From NCBI RefSeq assembly GCF_014253075.1, contig NZ_JACLZJ010000003.1, positions 310,001-374,000 on the forward strand: 64,000 bases of DNA. Reading direction: 5' to 3'. Position 1 is the first letter of the stretch. Every line of letters starts with the position of its first letter. Below are positions 1-8,019 of this stretch, piece after piece. Made by a program: the position numbers and the translations under genes. Below the pieces are notes generated by a model. That model had not been told where the DNA came from and ran no database searches. It saw only the letters and a program-made list of their open reading frames with translations. Origin of the DNA: Ochrobactrum sp. CM-21-5. GTDB lineage: Bacteria; Pseudomonadota; Alphaproteobacteria; Rhizobiales; Rhizobiaceae.

Positions 1-216
1 CGCGACCGGCGGATCGACGATTGCCGTATCCCATCGCGTATAACGGCCAGGATATTCATAGTTGGACGAGAATACCGCGCCGCGCCTTTCGTTCAGCGCA
101 TCGATATAGGATTCGATGGCACCCTTATAGGTGGTGAGGTGGCGCGAGCGCTCGACGACGATACCGCCTGCGGTTTCGTGCTGAAATATCTCGCTATCGG
201 CAATCTTCGCATTCAT
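1..216 (-). CDS. trpE: Anthranilate synthase TrpE(G), N-terminal part (runs off window)
   Basis: Only the first 72 codons are present; the gene continues beyond position 1. The start ATG is at 216-214. The N-terminus contains the blocks [31 protein letters not shown] and VDPP, which match the rhizobial fused TrpE-TrpG anthranilate synthase (chorismate + glutamine to anthranilate, first step of tryptophan synthesis). Fusion to TrpG cannot be checked here. The leader peptide gene and attenuator lie directly upstream on the same strand. Identity is seen in sequence; the fusion is inferred from the family. Confidence 0.9.
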   Translation of the reverse strand, partial: MNAKIADSEIFQHETAGGIVVERSRHLTTYKGAIESYIDALNERRGAVFSSNYEYPGRYTRWDTAIVDPPVA

Positions 217-252
217 GACCGGCTATCCCAAACCTTGTTGCATGTACTTCAA

Positions 253-295
253 CATGGACGGGCGAAAATCATTTCGCGTTTTTCGCCCGTCCATG
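253..295. repeat. Perfect 15-bp inverted repeat between attenuator and trpE
   Basis: Arms at 253-267 and 281-295 are perfectly complementary over 15 bp, starting CATGGACGGGCGAAA, with a 13-nt loop. The hairpin would lie in the trpE mRNA 5' region, about 37 nt before the ATG. No T-tract follows it in the trp direction, so it is not a classic terminator. It could shape mRNA processing or stability, or be an inserted palindromic element. Confidence 0.8.
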
Positions 296-348
296 ATTGC
301 TCTCAAATCCCGGCTTCCCGTTCCGGCAGTTTCATGCGGACAGCCAAC

Positions 349-378
349 AAAAAAAGCCGCCCGGATGATCCCAGCGGC
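349..378 (-). terminator. trp attenuator terminator
   Basis: On the minus strand a GC-rich hairpin (arms GCCGC/GCGGC at 356-360 and 374-378, with GGAT/ATCC-type inner pairing) is followed by seven T residues (349-355). It sits between the trpL leader ORF and trpE, as expected for ribosome-mediated attenuation by charged tRNA-Trp. Confidence 0.8.
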
Positions 379-421
379 CTGTATCCTTAACGCATATGCG
401 CAAACGCCTGCGTGGCCGCTT

Positions 422-469
422 TTAGCGGGCCCACCACCAACCGTTGATGACAATGCGCGAAATGTTCAT
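422..469 (-). CDS. trpL: TrpL leader peptide (15 aa, three consecutive Trp)
   Basis: The 15-codon ORF reads MNISRIVINGWWWAR and then TAA. The three tandem TGG codons (431-439) sense tryptophan: stalling there favours the antiterminator and trpE expression. It resembles the Sinorhizobium leader, which also ends in WWWAR. No Shine-Dalgarno sequence precedes the ATG, and the -10-like element ends only 8 nt upstream. The mRNA may therefore start at or next to the AUG, as reported for Sinorhizobium. The released leader RNA and peptide have regulatory roles in that relative; their presence here is inference. Confidence 0.85.
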   Translation of the reverse strand: MNISRIVINGWWWAR

Positions 470-477
470 GGGCACAC

Positions 478-505
478 TGTTAGCGCCCCTCGTCCCACCT
501 TGCAA
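478..505 (-). promoter_or_regulatory. Predicted trpL promoter
   Basis: On the minus strand TTGCAA (505-500) and CTAACA (483-478) are separated by 16 bp. They fit the alphaproteobacterial CTTGAC-N17-CTATAT type loosely. The -10 end is 8 nt from the trpL ATG, which supports a leaderless or nearly leaderless transcript. Confidence 0.5.
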
Positions 506-649
506 CTGGAAAATTCGCGGCACGTCGGTCACTGCATTGATACAGGAAGCAGACGAACGTCTGTATATACCGGCACGATCCGGCACCTGACATATTTCCC
601 AGTGTTCTGGCACAGGAAAATATTCCACACTGCTCCCATATGGCTGTCT

Positions 650-770
650 AAAAAAATCCGGGCCCTGTGGAACGGCCCGGATTTTCCCTTGCCCCTAATG
701 AGGACAATACAAACAAGGATAAGCGGGGTTCCCTGTCTGTTTGGAGTGGAACATCACTGAAATGCCCCAG
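650..770 (-). ncRNA. Probable trans-acting sRNA, AbcR/alpha-r15-like
   Basis: This minus-strand region lacks a plausible ORF and can form three hairpins. SL1 is at 728-752 (GTTCC/GGAAC arms) with an exposed ACUCCAAAC loop. SL2 is at 687-718 (CCTTG/CAAGG arms), containing UCCUC. SL3 at 653-685 is a perfect 12-bp stem followed by a run of T (650-656), a strong intrinsic terminator. The loops resemble anti-Shine-Dalgarno motifs of AbcR sRNAs, which are about 110-120 nt with three stem-loops and lie near lrp in rhizobia. The lrp gene is the next gene here. The 5' end is approximate (around 770). Confidence 0.55.
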
Positions 771-825
771 AAGTGCTAAATTTTTACGTGCAGTATTATT
801 TTAAGTACACCATATACATACCATA

Positions 826-845
826 GGTTGCATTTATATGCAACC
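826..845. promoter_or_regulatory. Palindrome, candidate operator near sRNA promoter
   Basis: An 8-bp perfect inverted repeat GGTTGCAT-ttat-ATGCAACC lies about 55-75 bp upstream of the predicted sRNA start and 190 bp before lrp. It could be a LysR- or Lrp-type operator for the sRNA. The regulator is unknown. Confidence 0.45.
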
Positions 846-903
846 TTAACTTGCATATCGACGCCTCGCTCGCATTAGGAACGGATCAATTCAAACCTTC
901 ACT

Positions 904-930
904 AAATTTGTAAGGTCCCCCTACAAATTT
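904..930. promoter_or_regulatory. Inverted repeat in the lrp 5' region
   Basis: Perfect 9-bp arms AAATTTGTA (904-912) and TACAAATTT (922-930) flank the loop AGGTCCCCC. It lies about 100 bp before the lrp start. It could be an operator used in Lrp autoregulation or a 5'-UTR hairpin. The rest of 846-1031 shows nothing else clear. Confidence 0.45.
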
Positions 931-1031
931 CGTCTTGCGCCTGGCTTCGAATTCGGATTCATTTCGGTGGCTACTTATTTAATAACGAAGAAAAAAGCCG
1001 CTGCCGGCAGACGGCCATTGGGGACACACGA

Positions 1032-1493
1032 ATGAAAAATATCGACGCGATGGACAGGAGTATTCTGCACGCTCTTCAGGAAAACGGGCGTCTGACCAAT
1101 ACCGAACTCGCCGATCGCATAAATCTTTCACAGACGGCGACAGCCGAACGTGTCAAACGCCTGACCCGTGAAGGCTATATTCTGGGCTACTCTGCGCGCC
1201 TGTCGCCCAAAATGCTTGACCGCGCCATGCTGGTTTTCATCGAGATCAAGCTTGACCGCACCACACCGGAAGTCTTCGAAACCTTCTCAAGCTTCACGCG
1301 CAACAACCCGGACATCCTGGAATGCCACATGGTTGCAGGTGGTTTCGATTACCTCGTAAAAGCCCGTGTTTCTGACATGGATCACTACCGCCGCTTTCTT
1401 TCGGAAGCCCTGCTGTCATTGCCCGGTGTGCGCGAATCCCATACCTATGCCGTGATGGAAGAAGTGAAAGAAACCGCCCATATCGCTGTGTAA
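1032..1493 (+). CDS. lrp: Lrp/AsnC family transcriptional regulator
   Basis: The 153-aa protein has a typical Lrp layout. An N-terminal winged HTH spans about residues 5-55 (DRSILHALQENGRLTN, LSQTATAERVKRL), followed by a RAM/AsnC ligand-binding domain at 70-145 (GGFDYLVKARVSD, SLPGVRESHTYAVMEEVKE). These proteins bind DNA as octamers and respond to amino acids such as leucine. It sits alone between the trp region and a marR gene and may control the neighbouring sRNA or itself. Global Lrp versus a local AsnC-type role cannot be decided from sequence. Confidence 0.9.
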   Translation: MKNIDAMDRSILHALQENGRLTNTELADRINLSQTATAERVKRLTREGYILGYSARLSPKMLDRAMLVFIEIKLDRTTPEVFETFSSFTRNNPDILECHMVAGGFDYLVKARVSDMDHYRRFLSEALLSLPGVRESHTYAVMEEVKETAHIAV

Positions 1494-1600
1494 CAGCGAC
1501 AGCGGGAAGCCCGAACAGCGATCGATTTCGGTCTGCTCCGGTCATGAACCTTCATGCCAAAGCGATCTTTTCCAGTCTTGATACTTGTCAGCACTTAATT

Positions 1601-1616
1601 GCGGGTATATACCCGC
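1601..1616. promoter_or_regulatory. Perfect 16-bp palindrome, candidate MarR operator
   Basis: GCGGGTATATACCCGC ends 3 bp before the marR ATG at 1620. A palindrome at this position fits autorepression by the MarR dimer, blocking both transcription and the start region. Confidence 0.6.
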
Positions 1617-1619
1617 TTT

Positions 1620-2018
1620 ATGTCGCATACGTGTTTTTGCATTCTTCTGCGCCAGGCAGCACGAAAGACCTCGACCATATATGACGAGGCATTGGCGCCG
1701 CTTGGCATCAATGTGGCGCAGTTCAGCCTGTTGCGCCGTGTCCAGCGAGCGAAATCGCTTTCGCTGACCGAACTGGCGCATATGGCTGAGCTGGATCGAT
1801 CCACCATGGGGCGTAATGTGAAAGTGTTGCAGCGCATGGGTCTGATTGAGCCAGGTGAAAGCAAGGACCACCGCGAGACGAGCGTTACACTAACCGATGC
1901 GGGGCAGGATCTTGTCGAACGCGGAAGCCCGCTCTGGGACAAGGCGCAGGAGGAAATCGAAATGCGCCTTGGAAACGAGGGCGTCGAAAAACTGGAGGGG
2001 CTTCTGCGCGCACTTTGA
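1620..2018 (+). CDS. MarR family transcriptional regulator
   Basis: The 132-aa winged-helix regulator contains LRQAARKTSTIYDEAL (dimerisation helix), the HTH region SLTELAHMAELDRSTMGRNVKVL and the wing GLIEPGESKDHRETSVTLTDAG, all hallmarks of MarR. The ATG at 1620 was preferred over an in-frame TTG at 1599, which lies inside the operator palindrome. The MFS gene follows 154 bp downstream on the same strand, so this is a likely repressor of that exporter in response to a small ligand. Confidence 0.88.
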   Translation: MSHTCFCILLRQAARKTSTIYDEALAPLGINVAQFSLLRRVQRAKSLSLTELAHMAELDRSTMGRNVKVLQRMGLIEPGESKDHRETSVTLTDAGQDLVERGSPLWDKAQEEIEMRLGNEGVEKLEGLLRAL

Positions 2019-2172
2019 GAACGATTGTGCCATCAGCAGCGCTTGAACACCAGCTACGCTTGAATTGACCGAAAACAATGACAGGGATCCGCACGGCTAG
2101 TAGGTGGCAAGCGGTTTCGCCTTCCAATCTGAGCCCGGCGCAGGAGCCGGTCCCGACTAGAAAGCGCCGAAG

Positions 2173-3465
2173 ATGATTTCTGCCCGCCTTGCCAGTTTTC
2201 TCGCACAGCGGAACATCCATTACGGATGGGTCGTTGCCGCCATCACCTTCCTAACCATGCTGGCAACCGCCGCCGCCATGGGGTCTGCGGGCATCTTGAT
2301 CGACCCTCTCCAGCGCGAATTCGGCTGGACCAATGCGAATATTTCCTTTGCGATGGCTCTGCGTCTCGTGCTGTTCGGGCTAATGGGTCCGTTTGCCGCA
2401 GCGTTCATGAACCAGTTCGGCCTGCGCAGGGTCGTCACTGCGGCGCTCATCATGATCTCAGCTGGTCTTATCGGCTCCATATTCATGACCACGGAATGGC
2501 AGATGGTGGCACTGTGGGGCGTCGTCATCGGCCTTGGAACCGGCATGACGGCGCTTGTGCTTGGCGCGACCGTCGCTGCACGCTGGTTTGAAAAGCGGCG
2601 CGGCCTTGTCGTCGGTCTGATGACCGCCAGCAATGCCACCGGCCAGCTCGTGTTCATGCCCATCCTTGCCAGCGTAAGCCAGACAATCGGGTGGCGCACA
2701 TCACTGACTGTGGTGGTGGTTTTCTTGCTGGCAGCGCTGCTTCTCGTCCTTGCTCTCATGCGCGACCACCCCGCAGATATCGGACTGAAGCCCTATGGCC
2801 GAACAGCCCCGCTTCCCGCGCCCGAACCGACAAAGAGCTTTGGCGCCATGATAGCCTCGCCGCTAGTGACGTTACGCGAAGCTTCGTCCACCTCCACCTT
2901 CTGGGTGCTGTTTCTCACCTTCTTCGTTTGCGGCTTTTCCACGAACGGCCTGATCCAGACGCACTGGATCGCGCTCTGCGGTGATTTCGGCATTGCCCCT
3001 GTCGGCGCGGCGGGCATTCTTGCAGTAATCGGCGCATTCGATCTGATCGGAACGATTATGTCCGGCTGGCTGTCCGACCGCTTCGACAACCGCTGGCTCC
3101 TGTTCTGGTTCTACGCACTACGCGGCCTGTCGCTGATCTATCTGACCTTTACCGATTTCTCGGTCTATGAACTGGCACTCTTTGCGGTCTTCTATGGCCT
3201 AGACTGGGTGGCCACTGTACCGCCAACCGTCAAGCTTGCCGCCGAACGCTTCGGGCCGGAAAAGGCAGGACTGGTGTTTGGCTGGGTGTTCACCGGCCAT
3301 CAGGTCGGCGCAGCCGCCGCAGCCGGTTTCGCGGGCTTCGTTCGAACGGACTATGACAGCTACACGCCAGCACTCATTCTGGCTGGCGCCCTGTGCTTTG
3401 CCGCTGCAGCGATGGTGTTCATCATCAGCCGCCCCGCCCCGCGCGCGGCCTTGCAGCCGTCATAA
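2173..3465 (+). CDS. MFS transporter (monocarboxylate/oxalate-formate-type)
   Basis: The 430-aa protein has twelve hydrophobic segments and MFS family features: GWVVAAITFLTM in TM1, an A-motif-like loop GWLSDRFDNRWL at about residue 300 in the second half, and GLGTGMTALVLG in TM4. The first-half pattern FGWTNANISFAMALRL resembles the monocarboxylate/oxalate:formate group. It lies in the inner membrane; the substrate is unknown. The gene follows marR and may be its target. Its 3' end overlaps the convergent rsm22-like gene by 6 bp. Confidence 0.85.
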   Translation: MISARLASFLAQRNIHYGWVVAAITFLTMLATAAAMGSAGILIDPLQREFGWTNANISFAMALRLVLFGLMGPFAAAFMNQFGLRRVVTAALIMISAGLIGSIFMTTEWQMVALWGVVIGLGTGMTALVLGATVAARWFEKRRGLVVGLMTASNATGQLVFMPILASVSQTIGWRTSLTVVVVFLLAALLLVLALMRDHPADIGLKPYGRTAPLPAPEPTKSFGAMIASPLVTLREASSTSTFWVLFLTFFVCGFSTNGLIQTHWIALCGDFGIAPVGAAGILAVIGAFDLIGTIMSGWLSDRFDNRWLLFWFYALRGLSLIYLTFTDFSVYELALFAVFYGLDWVATVPPTVKLAAERFGPEKAGLVFGWVFTGHQVGAAAAAGFAGFVRTDYDSYTPALILAGALCFAAAAMVFIISRPAPRAALQPS

Positions 3466-4425
3466 AGAGGCGTCACCCCAATTGGCGCGACGTGCCCAGC
3501 GGAAGAAATCGCCATCCCTTTTCGTAACGAGGCGCTCTTCCGCTGAGCCATCACGATTGCAGAGCTTGACAGCGACCTTGCCCCCGCCGGTTCTTGTCGG
3601 AGCGATTACGCGTGCCGCCACTCCGGCGGGCTGTTCACGCACGACAGCGAGATAGATAAATTTCTCGTCTTCCCATGGCACTTCCGCCCCCTTCGTCAAC
3701 CGGTGGATACGCGAACGGGCGACCCGGCGCGAAAAATGACACCAGTCGGGTGCAACCAGCGGACAATCGAGATGATGCGCACATGGGGCGGCAATATAAG
3801 CCCCCTTCTCGGTCAACGCCGCTCGCGCCGCCAGAATGCGCTGCCAGCCAGTCGGTGTTCCCGGCTCCACAACAATCAGCATCTGACGGGTCGAATTCCA
3901 AAGCCCTTCAACGAGCTCTCGTCTTTCATCGGGTGCAAGCTCGTCCAGCACATAGGCGACCGTCACGAGATCTGCTTCGGGAAAATCGAGCTTTTCCTTC
4001 ACGACATCGCCTGCGCGCCAGTCGATTGACGCAAATCCGCTATCCTGCGCGAGACTGCTGCCAACAGCTCGAATGGCGGGGCTGGCTTCGATCATCGTAG
4101 CTATAGAGAGGCTCGGCCAGCACTGCTTGGCGGCCCACAGAGCCGTTCCTGGCCCCGCCCCCACATCAAGCATCGATTGCGGCTCAAAACCGGGGCAGAC
4201 TTCGGCGGCACTGTCGAGACTGGCGCGCACCGCCGCATAGGTCGCGGGTAGGCGTGCTGCGAGATAGGCTTTGGCCGCAAGATCATCACCAATGTGCAGC
4301 CTGCCATCCCGCGTTTCCGCCCGGTAGCGACGGGACAGAAGATTGGAGGCGCGCTTCAGATCGGCCAATGCCACACCTTCAAGCGCGGTATCAACGGCCT
4401 GACGCAATAATGCGGGTAGCTCCAT
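3460..4425 (-). CDS. Rsm22-type small-subunit rRNA methyltransferase-like protein
   Basis: The 321-aa protein begins MELPALLRQAV; longer in-frame starts run into the upstream gene. A SAM-binding motif I (LDVGAGPGTA, residues 86-95) is followed by LVTVAYVLDEL and VVEPGTPTGW. Late cysteines in CAHHLDCP and WCHF, with CPGF earlier, match the four-Cys set that binds an Fe-S cluster in the Rsm22/METTL17 family, which acts on the small ribosomal subunit. Bacterial members are little studied. It is probably co-transcribed with the DUF2333 gene 7 bp upstream. Confidence 0.82.
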   Translation of the reverse strand: MELPALLRQAVDTALEGVALADLKRASNLLSRRYRAETRDGRLHIGDDLAAKAYLAARLPATYAAVRASLDSAAEVCPGFEPQSMLDVGAGPGTALWAAKQCWPSLSIATMIEASPAIRAVGSSLAQDSGFASIDWRAGDVVKEKLDFPEADLVTVAYVLDELAPDERRELVEGLWNSTRQMLIVVEPGTPTGWQRILAARAALTEKGAYIAAPCAHHLDCPLVAPDWCHFSRRVARSRIHRLTKGAEVPWEDEKFIYLAVVREQPAGVAARVIAPTRTGGGKVAVKLCNRDGSAEERLVTKRDGDFFRWARRANWGDASL

Positions 4426-4432
4426 GACGACC

Positions 4433-5686
4433 CTAGCGCTCCAGGACTTGTTTGACATCCACCAGATTGGAGCGGACACGAAGGATATAGAAACCCATGG
4501 TAGTCAGGTGGGAGGGTGTGAACCATGCATCTGGACTGCCGTTGGAAACGATGAATGGCTGCATGTCCAGCGCTGCGCGCATCTGCTTTTCCATCTCGTC
4601 CCACACACCGTCGAGATGCTTTTCAGCCAGCACGCCCCGGAAGTCGGAATGCGCGGCCCGGAGCAGGCCGTAATAGGCGTAGAGTTGACCATAAGCAAAC
4701 CAGAAACGGTCATCGGCGCGCGTATCGAACCAGCCCGCATGATAATTCTCGGCGCGGTCTTTCAGGATCGCAGACGTTGAACCAAGGTCGCTTGCGATAC
4801 GATCGACAAACTGGATAAGATTGTCGGAACGCGCATCAAACGTTGCCTGGCAGTTTTCCAGACGGCCATTGAAGGCGCGCAAATCCTTGATTGCAGAGCG
4901 ATAATAGCTAGGCGTCGGTGTTTTCGGACCGAACGGGCTCAGGCCGAAATACCAAGCGTCTTCCGCAAACTGGAGGTTGCCACGCGCCTTCTGCAGATCC
5001 GCATCGATCTGCGACGTGCCGCGCAGACGGCCAATGTTGTCAACCAGTTCGATGGCTGTACGGCGCACAGCGGCGTTGATGCCGCGTTGGAACGACGCCT
5101 TGTTATCGAGAAACGGCGTGCGGTCCCAATCCAGACCAAAGAAGCCGAGCTTGTAAAGTAGCATGGACGAAATCCATGCATTCTGGTTCACGTTGAAATC
5201 GGTGAGATCGGCTGCGACCTCGGCAATCGCCGAACGCGAGCATTTACGAGCCGAAGAAGACGCTTGAACCGGCTGGCTTGCAGGCTCCGGCTGGGTGCCT
5301 GTCTGATCGGCCCCGTTCGGTTCATCTGGCTTTGGTCCTGTTTCCGGGTTTTCCGAACCGGCGGGATTTTGCGTTGATGGCGCAGGAGGTGCGGATGGTA
5401 CCCTTGCCTGCACTTCCTCGCCAGGCGTAGTCGCTTCCTGATAGCTATACTTGGCTGGGTAATCTGGATTGAAATTCGTCCAGGCCTGAGTCTGCCAGAT
5501 GAAATAGACATAAAGCCCACCAAAACCGATAACGGCGATGGCAATTGTGACTTTCCACAAGTTTCCAAGCTGTAGATAAAGCCGCCACAAGCCACCAAGC
5601 GGCACGGCAATCAATCGGGTCAGCGCCGCAATAAAACGGCCAAGGAAGGAAAAAACGCCCCGCACTGCATTCCACACCGTATTCAT
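4433..5686 (-). CDS. DUF2333 family membrane-anchored protein
   Basis: The 417-aa protein has one strong N-terminal membrane segment (LWKVTIAIAVIGFGGLYVYF, residues about 43-62). A Pro/Glu/Asn-rich low-complexity linker follows (about 88-145), then a long helical domain with ISSMLLYKLGFFGLDWDRTPFLDNK, GLSPFGPKTPTPSYY and WFDTRADDRFWFAYGQLYAYYG, which I recognise as DUF2333. The topology puts most of the protein in the periplasm. Function is unknown. It heads a two-gene unit with the rsm22-like gene. Confidence 0.8.
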   Translation of the reverse strand: MNTVWNAVRGVFSFLGRFIAALTRLIAVPLGGLWRLYLQLGNLWKVTIAIAVIGFGGLYVYFIWQTQAWTNFNPDYPAKYSYQEATTPGEEVQARVPSAPPAPSTQNPAGSENPETGPKPDEPNGADQTGTQPEPASQPVQASSSARKCSRSAIAEVAADLTDFNVNQNAWISSMLLYKLGFFGLDWDRTPFLDNKASFQRGINAAVRRTAIELVDNIGRLRGTSQIDADLQKARGNLQFAEDAWYFGLSPFGPKTPTPSYYRSAIKDLRAFNGRLENCQATFDARSDNLIQFVDRIASDLGSTSAILKDRAENYHAGWFDTRADDRFWFAYGQLYAYYGLLRAAHSDFRGVLAEKHLDGVWDEMEKQMRAALDMQPFIVSNGSPDAWFTPSHLTTMGFYILRVRSNLVDVKQVLER

Positions 5687-6121
5687 TCCTTCCCTCGGCC
5701 CGCAATTCCGGGCTCCCTAACGCTTTCATCCAACACAAGGACCGCCAAACGGAAGTGTCCTGACCATGGGGTCAAAAACAGCCCGGAAGGATCTCCTCCT
5801 TCAAATAGAGTGTGGCAGTGTTTTCGACAACCTCCATCACCTAAGCAGGCGAATTTATCCGGTATTTTCAGCAGGAAAGGGTTGAAACCCTATGGCTGAT
5901 ACGTAACATTGCGCCGCTTCGTCCTGCATCGGCCTGAGTTCCTTTGCGTACACAATCCTCGGTCGAAAGTTCCGGCAAGTAAGTGAAACCTACGGCAAAC
6001 GTCGCAATCAAGAATATTTTCGCCGCTGTGGTACTTGAACGGTAAACGCATTGGTGTTTGCTAAAGCTGGAACCGGAAAAATAATCAATCCGTCAAAACG
6101 GCCCGGTAAATGGAGAGAAAA
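5687..6121. other. Intergenic region between divergent DUF2333 and choX
   Basis: This 435-bp gap must hold two divergent promoters. I see no ORF, no strong hairpin with a T-tract and no convincing -35/-10 pair. GGAGAG (6112-6117) is the choX ribosome binding site and favours the ATG at 6122 over an in-frame ATG at 6110. Confidence 0.5.
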
Positions 6122-7075
6122 ATGAAGTCCGTATCGACCTGCCTGTTTACGTTTGTCCTGAGCACAGCTGCCTTCGCCGTGCCGGGCACCAGTTTTGCAG
6201 CAGAATCCGAAAGCTGTTCCACCGTCCGTTTTTCAGATGTGGGCTGGACCGACATCACCTCAACCACGGCTGTCGCGACCGAAATCCTCAAGGGCCTCGG
6301 CTATAAGACGGATATCAAGGTACTGTCCGTGCCGGTCACTTATGCGTCGCTCAGCAAGAAAGACATCGATGTGTTTCTTGGTTACTGGAACCCGTCCATG
6401 ACTGCCGACCTCCAGCCTTATCTGGACAACAAGACCGTCGAGACGCTGCGCACGAATCTTACTGGCGCAAAATATACGCTTGCCGTGCCGAAATACGCCT
6501 ATGACGAAGGCCTGAAAGACTTCAAGGACATTGCGACATTCAAGGATAAGCTCGGCGGCAAGATTTATGGCATCGAGCCGGGTAATGACGGCAACCGTCT
6601 GATCCTCGACATGATCAACAAAGACGCTTTCGATCTGAAGTCATTCGAACTGGCGGAATCTTCCGAACAGGGCATGCTCGCTCAGGTTGCGCGTAGCATC
6701 AAGAGCAAGGAGCCTGTCGTTTTCCTCGCATGGGAACCGCATCCCATGAACAAGCGCTTCGAAATCGAATATCTGACCGGCGGCGACGATTTCTTCGGCC
6801 CCAATCTCGGCGGTGCCAAGGTCGAAACCAATGTCCGCACCGGTTACACGCAAGAATGTCCGAATGTCGGTAAGTTCCTCACCAATCTGGAATTCAAGCT
6901 CGATATTGAAAACGACATCATGGGCAAGATTCTCGATGATGGCGAGGAACCGTCAAAAGCCGCAACCGACTGGCTGAAAGCCAACCCGGCAGTGCTGGAT
7001 GCCTGGCTCGCCGGTGTAACCACTGTTGATGGCAAGGAGGGGTTGCCCGCCGTCAAGTCGGCTCTCGGCCTCTAA
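6122..7075 (+). CDS. choX: Choline ABC transporter substrate-binding protein
   Basis: This 317-aa periplasmic protein has a Sec signal peptide ending near SFAAES. The mature part (VRFSDVGWTDITSTTAVA, DVFLGYWNPSM, VVFLAWEPHPMNKRFEIEYL, TGYTQECPNVGKFL) matches the ChoX/OpuAC-like choline binders of rhizobia, including aromatic residues that would form the cation box. It is first in choXWV. Choline taken up feeds glycine-betaine and phosphatidylcholine synthesis. A hairpin-poor 95-bp gap separates it from choW. Confidence 0.92.
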   Translation: MKSVSTCLFTFVLSTAAFAVPGTSFAAESESCSTVRFSDVGWTDITSTTAVATEILKGLGYKTDIKVLSVPVTYASLSKKDIDVFLGYWNPSMTADLQPYLDNKTVETLRTNLTGAKYTLAVPKYAYDEGLKDFKDIATFKDKLGGKIYGIEPGNDGNRLILDMINKDAFDLKSFELAESSEQGMLAQVARSIKSKEPVVFLAWEPHPMNKRFEIEYLTGGDDFFGPNLGGAKVETNVRTGYTQECPNVGKFLTNLEFKLDIENDIMGKILDDGEEPSKAATDWLKANPAVLDAWLAGVTTVDGKEGLPAVKSALGL

Positions 7076-7170
7076 CACGTAAAACTTGCAGGCCGCGGAC
7101 AGACCGCGGCCTCATCGTTTGTGCATGCCCGCACCTTTCCAACAAAGTAACGCAGCAGGAGACTTGATCG

Positions 7171-8007
7171 TTGAACTGGCTGACGGACTATAAAATTCCA
7201 GTCGGACCGACCGCCAAAACGGTGGTTGACTGGCTGACCAATAATATGGGCGGCTTTTTCGATACGCTGGCCGCAGTGATGCAGAGCCTCATCGACGCCC
7301 TGCTTTTTGTGCTCAAGCTTCCCCATCCACTGCTTTTGATCGTCATTTTTGCAATCATTGCATGGCTGATCCAGCGCCGGGTCTCGGTCGTAATCCTGAC
7401 CGTCATCGGGTTTCTGTTCATCATCAATCAGGGCTATTGGGACCGCACACTTGAAACATTGACACTCGTGCTCTCCGCCTGCTTTCTCTGCATGGCGATC
7501 GGCGTTCCGCTCGGCATCGCCGCAGCGCACCGCCCCGCACTCTATGCTGCAATGCGTCCCGTACTGGATCTTATGCAGACGCTGCCGACATTTGTCTACC
7601 TGATCCCGGCGATTGTCTTCTTCGGCATCGGTATGGTGCCGGGCCTCCTCGCAACGGCAATCTTCGTGTTGCCTGCACCGGTTCGCCTGACCCATCTTGG
7701 TATATCTTCCACGCCATCGTCGCTGATCGAAGCCGGTGAAGCCTTCGGCGCCTCACGTTCGCAGCTTCTCTGGAAGATCGAACTGCCCTATGCGACGCCG
7801 CAAATCCTCGCCGGTCTCACCCAGACGATCATGCTATCGCTCTCGATGGTGGTTATCGCCGCGCTAGTTGGCGCCGACGGCCTTGGCGTACCGGTGGTGC
7901 GTGCGCTCAACTCCGTCAATACCGCTCTCGGCTTCGAGGCGGGTCTTGTCATCGTCGTGGTCGCCATTGTGCTTGACCGTATCTTCCGCGCCGGACGCGA
8001 GAAATAG
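7171..8007 (+). CDS. choW: Choline ABC transporter permease
   Basis: The 278-aa integral membrane protein has about six TM segments and the BPD permease EAA-type loop EAGEAFGASRSQLLWKIELP (about residues 189-208). The TTG at 7171, with CAGGAG 9 nt upstream, gives the family N-terminus NWLTDYKIPVG. It partners ChoX and ChoV. A TTG start may tune permease level relative to the abundant binding protein. Confidence 0.92.
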   Translation: MNWLTDYKIPVGPTAKTVVDWLTNNMGGFFDTLAAVMQSLIDALLFVLKLPHPLLLIVIFAIIAWLIQRRVSVVILTVIGFLFIINQGYWDRTLETLTLVLSACFLCMAIGVPLGIAAAHRPALYAAMRPVLDLMQTLPTFVYLIPAIVFFGIGMVPGLLATAIFVLPAPVRLTHLGISSTPSSLIEAGEAFGASRSQLLWKIELPYATPQILAGLTQTIMLSLSMVVIAALVGADGLGVPVVRALNSVNTALGFEAGLVIVVVAIVLDRIFRAGREK

Positions 8008-8019
8008 GAGAATGCGGCC

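Noticed and set aside
215-760. 181-codon plus-strand ORF over the trp leader
   Set aside because: It runs antisense through the attenuator, leader and sRNA, has no recognisable domain, and its Arg/Pro/His-rich composition is that of a shadow frame.
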